A stretch of 44,076 nucleotides of DNA. It comes from a virus. The stretch spans positions 1-44,076 of IMG/VR virus record IMGVR_UViG_3300046008_000864, one strand, 5' to 3'. Shown one piece after another: positions 43,233 through 44,076 of this stretch; the first letter of the stretch is position 1, and each line of letters opens with the position of its first letter. Under the pieces are notes generated by a model, which was given only the letters and a program-made list of their open reading frames with translations, made no database searches and was not told where the DNA came from. Made by a program: the position numbers and the translations under genes.

Positions 43233-43804
43233 AGTAAGTCCTCAAGTAATTCAGGATGTTCAATCTGCTCCATCACTTGTGCAATAAGATCGTCCCAATA
43301 CTTGTAACGATGCCCTTTTCTTTGCACAATAATGTTACGCAAGGTAGCGTAGTTAAGGTTAACACCACGAGTTTGTAAGTAACCCTCTGGGAGAGAATCT
43401 TTCAAAGCCATGAAATCAATTTCCCCTGCTTTGTGCACATCCCAAATTTTCTGAAACGTTTCAATGACTATGAAAGGTGTGTTAACAGAAAAGTCACAGG
43501 CTTCTGGTCTGCGCTTAGAAAGTTTGTGCATGGTAGATGCTGACAACTCAGTAGAACCTACCTTGTATGTTGCATATTCTTGCCAGTACGCTCGTGTTGC
43601 TTTAATCTCTACCCAGACCTGAATGGCTCGTAAGAACTTCGCGTGTTCTGGTGATTTAGATGCCAGAATTCCTGCACGTTTAATTGCTTTCGGATGCTGG
43701 TTTTCCCACCATTCATCCACATCATCTGCTTCATCTAAGTAACTGAAGCTCATAAATTTTAAAGACTGCTCATACCCAGCTTCAAGTGTGATTTTTAATT
43801 GCAT
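43229..43804 (-). CDS. Phage protein of unknown function in nucleotide operon, 191 aa
   Basis: The 191-residue product begins MQLKITLEAGYEQSLKFMSF. Conserved-looking features are RAIQVWVEIKATRAYWQEYA followed by TYKVGSTELSASTMHKL, and later a region YLQTRGVNLNYATLRNIIVQ followed by RKGHRYKYWDD. I have seen this type in phages but cannot name a function with confidence. A relation to thymidylate-synthase-like (ThyX-type) proteins is only a guess, and the ThyX RHRxxSxNxxSxR motif is absent. It overlaps the upstream gene by one base (the A of the shared stop/start) and the next by four. Confidence 0.65.
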   Translation of the reverse strand: MQLKITLEAGYEQSLKFMSFSYLDEADDVDEWWENQHPKAIKRAGILASKSPEHAKFLRAIQVWVEIKATRAYWQEYATYKVGSTELSASTMHKLSKRRPEACDFSVNTPFIVIETFQKIWDVHKAGEIDFMALKDSLPEGYLQTRGVNLNYATLRNIIVQRKGHRYKYWDDLIAQVMEQIEHPELLEDLL

Positions 43805-44076
43805 TACGCTTGCTCCTCAAACCAAATTAAAAACAATAAACAACACCCCATATGGTACAAGTGCGGCAAGCCTGATTCTTCATCGAGTGGGTTGCCCTCT
43901 TGGTACTCAACGTAATGTCTAAGAAATGCAGATTTGTACCTGTTCTTAGCGTCTGGGACGTGTTTCCAGTTGTCTCGAGCATATTTACGCTCTCCAAACA
44001 TTAACACCTTAACAATGCCTTTCAACGCACCGAATGGGAGCAGAGTCCAATCAAGTTTGTCTTGGTCATCTTTTCT
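43804..44076 (-). CDS. dATP/dGTP diphosphohydrolase-like protein (5' end outside window)
   Basis: The frame is open to the window edge, and the ORF begins before 44076 with in-frame KLDWTLLPFGALKGIVKVLM. The visible 90 residues match the DUF5664 family: FGERKYARDNW, RYKSAFLRHYVEY, GNPLDEESGLPHLYHMGCC. The E-x-K-Y...DNW...RH...D-E-S-GLPH residues are the typical catalytic or metal region of this phage dNTP-pyrophosphohydrolase family. The internal TTG at 44025 is not the likely start. It would hydrolyse dATP or dGTP and may shape the dNTP pool together with NrdB. The gene ends with a one-base overlap with the following gene. Confidence 0.8.
   Translation of the reverse strand, partial: RKDDQDKLDWTLLPFGALKGIVKVLMFGERKYARDNWKHVPDAKNRYKSAFLRHYVEYQEGNPLDEESGLPHLYHMGCCLLFLIWFEEQA

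Noticed and set aside
43229-43804. FAD-dependent thymidylate synthase (ThyX)
   Set aside because: The RHRxxSxNxxSxR signature is absent; similarity is only a general impression, so the gene is left unnamed.
1-44076. tRNA genes, CRISPR arrays, insertion sequences, reverse transcriptase or diversity-generating template repeats
   Set aside because: No cloverleaf, regularly spaced long repeat array, transposase or reverse transcriptase was seen in either strand.

Overview
The window is part of a tailed-phage genome with a long, siphovirus-type tail module, joined to a plasmid-type replication and partition cassette. The best overall reading is a phage-plasmid, or a phage that replicates like a plasmid. 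The DNA is AT-rich and the genes are tightly packed, often with ATGA or TAATG overlaps. A Rep_3-type initiator, a class Ia NrdB and a DUF2163/BR0599-type tail hub fit a gammaproteobacterial host, but the sequence alone does not name one. No terminase, portal, lysis, integrase, repressor or protelomerase gene lies in the window, and both edges cut through genes.

Region 1 (1-7021, + strand) holds the end of the major capsid gene, a 57-residue ORF and a terminator. Next comes a self-contained transcription unit for a DUF3102-like DNA-binding-type protein. Head-tail connector and completion genes, an unusual 559-residue charged protein, the major tail protein and a tail-assembly chaperone candidate follow. 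Region 2 (7031-22422, +) holds a 2587-residue tape measure with a TP901-type domain and an embedded lytic transglycosylase. It is followed by a distal tail protein, an Fe-S-type hub protein, a cupin protein, two small tail-tip proteins and a J-like central hub. Region 3 (22419-38730, +) is a long array of fibre and receptor-binding candidates: a repeat-containing helical protein, a beta-rich fibre, a 1700-residue protein with VCBS-like repeats, a BspA/DUF285-like protein, a collagen-like linker protein, two small proteins with a shared N-terminus, and a propeller-like protein. It ends at a bidirectional terminator.

Region 4 (38787-41105) is the plasmid core. ParA and a DUF3102-like partner run on the minus strand, diverging from a Rep_3 initiator. 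Between them lie an AT-rich stretch, four exact-period 22-bp iterons and an 11-bp inverted repeat at the rep start. Region 5 (41195-44076, - strand) is a nucleotide-metabolism operon. In transcription order it encodes a dATP/dGTP diphosphohydrolase-like protein cut by the window edge, an unrecognised 191-residue protein, a 31-residue membrane peptide, an 83-residue hypothetical protein, an HNH homing endonuclease and NrdB.

The most unusual feature is that the ParA partner has a paralogue placed, with its own promoter and terminator boundaries, between the capsid and connector genes. The same protein family therefore sits both at the plasmid-maintenance locus and inside the late gene block. 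The next gene begins behind a perfect TATAAT box that overlaps a 9-bp palindrome, so regulation of the tail operon by this protein is possible but unproven.
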